From positions 1-64,000 of the forward strand of contig RFVC01000008.1 in assembly GCA_009922595.1 (NCBI GenBank): a stretch of DNA of 64,000 nucleotides. The letters run 5' to 3'. Shown here in pieces: positions 63,140 through 64,000 of the stretch. Origin of the DNA: Gammaproteobacteria bacterium (GTDB lineage Bacteria > Pseudomonadota > Gammaproteobacteria > Pseudomonadales > Pseudohongiellaceae). Below the pieces are notes generated by a model that searched no databases, was not told where the DNA came from, and saw only the letters and a program-made list of their open reading frames with translations. Position 1 is the first letter of the stretch; the number at the start of each line of letters is the position of its first letter. The translations under genes and the position numbers were made by a program.

Positions 63140-64000
63140 TTAATTCCTGAACTGGTAGCGCAGCCTGGGATTGAGCCAGGCCGCCACAATGTCAGACAGC
63201 AGGTTGAAGACCACGATCAGTGTGGAAAGAAAAACCGTGGTACCCAGAATCATGGTGTAGTCTCGGTTAAAAGCGGCCTGGATATAAAACCTGCCCAGCC
63301 CTGGAATCTGGAAAACCGTTTCTACAACGAATGAGCCACTCAGCAACGCTGCAAATGCCGGCCCTAAGTAGCTGATCACTGGCAGCAGACCGCCACGCAG
63401 CGCATGCTTAAGCACAACCACGTGTTCCGGCAAACCTTTTGCCCTGGCTGTGCGCAGGTAGTCCTGATTCATCACTTCAAGCATGCCTGAGCGACTCAGG
63501 CGCGCAATATAGGCTGCATACATAGCGCCCAGAGTGATGCTCGGAAGAACCTTGTCCCCAGGCGAATTGCCCCACCCTGAAATTGGCATTACATCGAGCC
63601 ATATTCCAAACACCAGCACGAGTAATGGCCCAAGCAAAAACGAAGGCATACAAATACCCACCATCGCGATGCTCATGGGCACATAATCCTGGGCTGAGTT
63701 AGGTTTCAGGGCAGCAAACACTCCGGCGAGTGAGCCGATGAATAAGGCAAACACTAATGCATAAAAACCGAGTTCTGCGGTGATAGGCAGTCCCTGAAAG
63801 ATAAGGTCATTGACACTGCGACCCGGGTAGTAAAAAGACGGCCCCATGTCTCCTTTGAACAGGTCTCCGAGGTAGGACAAGTACTGCTCGTGAAGTGGTA
63901 GGTCTAGCTGATAGCGTGCCTCCAGTACGGCCCTGACCTGTTCACTGACCGCTTTTTCAGTATCAAAGGGACCGCCAGGAGCAGCACGGACTAGAAAGAA
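63140..64000 (-). CDS. oppB: Oligopeptide ABC transporter permease OppB (5' end outside window)
   Basis: The reading frame runs from the edge of the window to its TAG/TGA end at 63140, so this gene lacks its start. The visible 286 residues include an opening APGGPFD (about 6-12 of the visible part), the ARYQLDLPLHEQYLSYLGDL segment, GDMGPSF, five helices, and the EAA-type loop DYLRTARAKGLPEHVVVLKHAL. This is the OppB/DppB permease of the same transporter. The first base of the visible part encodes Phe. The binding protein gene probably lies further upstream on the minus strand. Confidence 0.92.
   Translation of the reverse strand, partial: FFLVRAAPGGPFDTEKAVSEQVRAVLEARYQLDLPLHEQYLSYLGDLFKGDMGPSFYYPGRSVNDLIFQGLPITAELGFYALVFALFIGSLAGVFAALKPNSAQDYVPMSIAMVGICMPSFLLGPLLVLVFGIWLDVMPISGWGNSPGDKVLPSITLGAMYAAYIARLSRSGMLEVMNQDYLRTARAKGLPEHVVVLKHALRGGLLPVISYLGPAFAALLSGSFVVETVFQIPGLGRFYIQAAFNRDYTMILGTTVFLSTLIVVFNLLSDIVAAWLNPRLRYQFRN

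Overview
The window is a compact stretch of a gammaproteobacterial chromosome with about 60 protein-coding genes, three tRNA genes, short intergenic gaps and very little mobile DNA. The gammaproteobacterial call rests on the tusBCDE set, ThrH, CsiV, the fused NuoCD, the uvrC-pgsA-tRNA(Gly-Cys-Leu) cluster, and long blocks whose order matches, as I recall it, Pseudomonas. Those blocks are murB-ptp-kdsB-trm112-lpxK-exbD-exbB-lol, sthA-apbE-gap-mfd-csiV-mtnP, gloB-methyltransferase-rnhA-dnaQ and cysI-DUF934. The organism is probably an aerobic, Pseudomonadales-like or oligotroph-like lineage; genus cannot be told from this window.

Layout. 1-3.8 kb: the end of tusD, then tusC, tusB and tusE (sulfur relay for tRNA 2-thiouridine), pabB (folate), a CoA-type Nudix hydrolase and thrH. 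4-6.8 kb: sulfate assimilation, with cysH, its likely regulator cysB and a TauE/SafE exporter. 6.8-8.3 kb: a 5'-nucleotidase and msrA. 8.3-9.0 kb: a non-coding gap holding a decayed NTF2-like pseudogene. 9-13.5 kb: glycolate oxidase glcD-glcE-glcF and a divergent pdxJ. 13.6-16.6 kb: tRNA-Leu, tRNA-Cys, tRNA-Gly, pgsA and uvrC. 16.7-26.4 kb: the envelope block murB, a protein-tyrosine phosphatase, kdsB, trm112, lpxK, msbA, exbD, exbB, lolE, lolD, lolC. 26.5-27.2 kb: a lone serine recombinase. 27.5-42.4 kb: a complete 13-gene complex I operon (nuoA-B-CD-E-F-G-H-I-J-K-L-M-N). 42.7-46.7 kb: sthA, apbE and a long-form gap. 46.9-52.6 kb: mfd, csiV, an MTA/MTI phosphorylase and nfuA. 52.9-55.1 kb: sulfite reductase cysI with its DUF934 partner. 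55.1-64 kb: sohB, an ArsB/NhaD transporter, dnaQ, rnhA, a methyltransferase, gloB, and an oligopeptide ABC transporter whose permease gene oppB runs off the window end.

How the genes work together. Sulfur is a recurring theme: CysH and CysI perform successive reductions in sulfate assimilation, CysB probably controls them, TauE may export sulfite or a related anion, TusBCDE carries persulfide sulfur to tRNA, and NfuA delivers Fe-S clusters. Respiration and redox form the second theme: complex I, transhydrogenase SthA, glycolate oxidase and GAPDH. The third theme is outer-membrane assembly (KdsB, LpxK, MsbA, LolCDE).

I found no clearly undescribed system. The most interesting signal is architectural. 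In the block that in Pseudomonas carries the Na+-pumping NADH dehydrogenase between apbE and gap, the nqr genes are absent. A full proton-pumping complex I operon instead sits one gene away, with a serine recombinase that has lost a catalytic arginine at its other edge. Other points worth a look are a candidate CysB motif shared by two cys promoters, repeats overlapping the predicted nuo promoter, dyads before the recombinase and cysI, a PdxJ resembling the Bacteroidetes type, and the pseudogene.
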